NCBI RefSeq assembly: GCF_002218085.1
Contig: NZ_BDUC01000001.1
Location: forward strand, 869,955 to 933,954
DNA from: Tolypothrix sp. NIES-4075
GTDB taxonomy: Bacteria; Cyanobacteriota; Cyanobacteriia; Cyanobacteriales; Nostocaceae
DNA: 64,000 nucleotides
Direction: 5' to 3'
Shown: piece by piece, positions 62,622 to 64,000 of the stretch
Layout of the letters: each line of letters begins with the position of its first letter
Position numbering within the stretch: the first letter of the stretch is position 1
Notes under the pieces: model-generated
What the model was told of the DNA's origin: nothing
Database searches by the model: none
The model's input: the letters and a program-made list of their open reading frames with translations, nothing else
Made by a program: the position numbers and the translations under genes

Positions 62622-63680
62622 TTAAACACCAGACAAAGAATATACCTGACCATCAATTAACAGTCGCGTGATTCCCTTTGCTTGCAGATGAGTTCGTGCT
62701 TTGTGGAGCATTTTACTATCTGGAACTTTAATTACGCGATCGCGCTTGGTAGAGAAGCGCTTTGCTACTCGGTGGTTATCAAATATCGGCAAAGTTCTTT
62801 GCTGAGTTTCGATGGTGGGAATTTGCCCCAAATCGCCAAAATCTTTCAGTGGTCGAGTAATTAATTCTGAGGAGCGATCGATTACTAAATAGCAAGTTTT
62901 GGGCAAATGAGCTGCCGACAACGGCAAAACTTGCACCGCTACTAAACCATTAGCTCGTCTTGTGACTAAAGGTCTTGTCTCCTCGAAGTCGTCATCATCC
63001 TCATCAAAATCATCATCATCTAAATCGTCGTCTAGATCGTCCAAATCCTCTGACTCGTCTAGCAAGTCTTCGCCGAGCATTTGCGCGATTACAGTCGGGT
63101 TTGGACGTTCACCCTCTAACATTGGGCTAGGAATACTAGCTATTTCCTGGGGTTTTTGTTCTAAAAGTTCTAATTGCTCCGCTACTGTAGGTCTTGGTAT
63201 CGGTGTCGGTGCTGAGGAACGCCGGCGCACCCGTCTGTTAGCGGCTGCTTCCTCGTCCGTTTCATCTTCTTGGTAAGGTTGTGCCTCTACCACTGGTAGA
63301 GGCTGAACTACTTTGACTTTTGGAGGTGCCTTGCGCGGACTTGGCAAAGAAGTTTTCGGCAATTCGGGTGGAAAGCTTTCTTCCTTGGGAGTTGCTTTCA
63401 CCTCAACTTCTTTGACTTGTTTCTCCTTTTGTGGTGTAATCTTCGACTGCACTTGGTCATAGCTTACCGTAGCTCTGCCTTCAGGAGTTCGGGCAGCACG
63501 CTTTAAAGAAACGAGGTATTCGTACTCGTCTTCTGGTAAGGTACTTTTGAGCAAGCGACTAATTGTCGAATTACTAACTTCATAGCGTTCTGCCAAAGTT
63601 GAAGTTGTTTCGGCAGTCTCTCGATATAACTTAAGAATTTCTTGTTTATCAGAATCTGTTAATTTTCTCACGGTAGACAC
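62622..63680 (-). CDS. Conserved cyanobacterial protein with N-terminal HTH, acidic centre
   Basis: About 352 residues. The N-terminus (LTDSDKQEILKLYRETAETT, STLAERYEVSNSTISRLLKS) is a transposase- or Trp-repressor-like helix-turn-helix. A Pro/Glu/Arg-rich linker follows, then a very acidic tract (LDDDLDDDDFDEDDDDFEE) and a conserved-looking C-terminal region (HLPKTCYLVIDRSSELITRP, LPIFDNHRVAKRF). It is typical of cyanobacteria; function unknown, with DNA binding inferred. No ATG is available. GTG 63680 matches the usual VSTVRKLTDSD start; GTG 63716 would overlap the upstream gene. Probably co-transcribed with the membrane protein upstream. Confidence 0.75.
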   Translation of the reverse strand: MSTVRKLTDSDKQEILKLYRETAETTSTLAERYEVSNSTISRLLKSTLPEDEYEYLVSLKRAARTPEGRATVSYDQVQSKITPQKEKQVKEVEVKATPKEESFPPELPKTSLPSPRKAPPKVKVVQPLPVVEAQPYQEDETDEEAAANRRVRRRSSAPTPIPRPTVAEQLELLEQKPQEIASIPSPMLEGERPNPTVIAQMLGEDLLDESEDLDDLDDDLDDDDFDEDDDDFEETRPLVTRRANGLVAVQVLPLSAAHLPKTCYLVIDRSSELITRPLKDFGDLGQIPTIETQQRTLPIFDNHRVAKRFSTKRDRVIKVPDSKMLHKARTHLQAKGITRLLIDGQVYSLSGV

Positions 63681-63690
63681 CAAATTTTTG

Positions 63691-64000
63691 TTAAGCTCGT
63701 TTTCGTCCGCCGACACGCCGCGATCGGCTCAATGATGCGTCATATTCCAAGGCTGCGCCCATGCCAAATAACACTCCACTCATTACCCAAAATACCTCTA
63801 GTATCTCTCCACTTTGATAATTGGGAATCCAATTAGTGGCATATTGAAACCACATATCTGCTATGTAGAGCGAAAACGCTGCGGCTGCAATCATTCGCCA
63901 AGACAGAGAAGCTCGTCCGCCCCAAAAAGCTAGCAGTAGCATGGTGGCGATAATTAACAATAACACGTCGCTGACAATGTAAACGGTACTTAAAATCGGA
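63691..64000 (-). CDS. Membrane protein, 5' end beyond the window edge
   Basis: The frame is open from the window edge, reading PILSTVYIVSDVLLLIIATM and on through LAFWGGRASLSW, AAFSLYIADMWFQYA and VFWVMSGVLFGMGAALEYDA. That is at least three membrane helices with a basic C-terminal tail (RSRRVGGRKRA). An internal GTG at 63966 could look like a start but the upstream codons are clearly coding in character. I do not recognise the family. It ends 10 bases before the HTH protein gene. Confidence 0.7.
   Translation of the reverse strand, partial: PILSTVYIVSDVLLLIIATMLLLAFWGGRASLSWRMIAAAAFSLYIADMWFQYATNWIPNYQSGEILEVFWVMSGVLFGMGAALEYDASLSRSRRVGGRKRA

Noticed and set aside
62962..63276. A Ser/Lys-rich open frame antisense to the HTH protein
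   Set aside because: It mirrors the Asp-rich tract (Asp codons reverse to Ser-type codons) and is not credible as a protein.
1..64000. tRNA or rRNA genes
   Set aside because: I scanned the gaps for cloverleaf-like ends and T-loop motifs and saw none; a dedicated tRNA search would settle this.

Overview
The window is chromosomal DNA from a cyanobacterium, most likely a filamentous Nostocales member. This rests on many HIP1 octamers (GCGATCGC), heptamer-type tandem repeat blocks between genes, two PatA-type response regulators, a PEP-CTERM-like surface protein, ferredoxin-sulfite reductase, a VTE6-type phytyl-phosphate kinase relative and cyanobacterial mreBCD. Species assignment is inference. 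I found no rRNA, tRNA or CRISPR array.

Layout. 0.2-6 kb: PatA-like regulator, a PstS-type remnant, a SIMPL protein, ssb, mreB-mreC-mreD and a truncated SnoaL gene overlapping mreD. 6-20 kb: metabolic and repair genes (flavin disulfide oxidoreductase, ribD, zinc alcohol dehydrogenase, glycosyltransferase plus a small zinc-ribbon gene, xth, NmrA-like reductase) and a secreted TPR-CHAT protein carrying an in-frame repeat element. 19.4-24.6 kb: an HlyD-type fusion protein, then a minus-strand trio (desaturase, MetX-like hydrolase, GlnT-like ligase), the first two translationally coupled. 24.8-36.5 kb: a secretion and protease region with two subtilases, a bacterial calpain, a PpiC-type isomerase, an HlyB-like ABC exporter with a cyclic-nucleotide-binding domain, and a decayed RTX gene. 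36.6-45 kb: VTE6-like protein, VOC protein, lipase-like hydrolase, an 11-mer repeat (LEA-like) protein, a TPR protein, a lipoprotein, a Phd/VapC pair, a 63-bp tandem repeat and rsmE. 45.4-55.5 kb: a complete chemosensory locus (MCP, hybrid CheA with three Hpt domains, CheB, CheR, double CheW, PatA-like regulator) ending at a strong terminator. 55.6-64 kb: an unknown membrane-anchored protein, a CHAT-type remnant, sulfite reductase with a ribbon-helix-helix-like tail, a beta-barrel protein, ADP-ribosylglycohydrolase, cutA, an HTH protein and a membrane protein cut by the window edge.

How genes work together. mreBCD set cell shape. MCP-CheA-CheB-CheR-CheW form a signalling array with methylation-based adaptation, and the PatA-like protein is a probable output. 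The ABC exporter and isomerase are coupled. With the HlyD protein they could secrete the leaderless proteases encoded beside them, two of which share an N-terminal PPC-like module; this is inference from proximity and architecture.

The most striking non-gene feature is the density of small inverted-repeat (MITE-like) elements and heptamer arrays. Several appear to have entered coding sequence in frame (CHAT gene, ABC transporter linker), supplied a stop codon (alcohol dehydrogenase) or lie between operon members.
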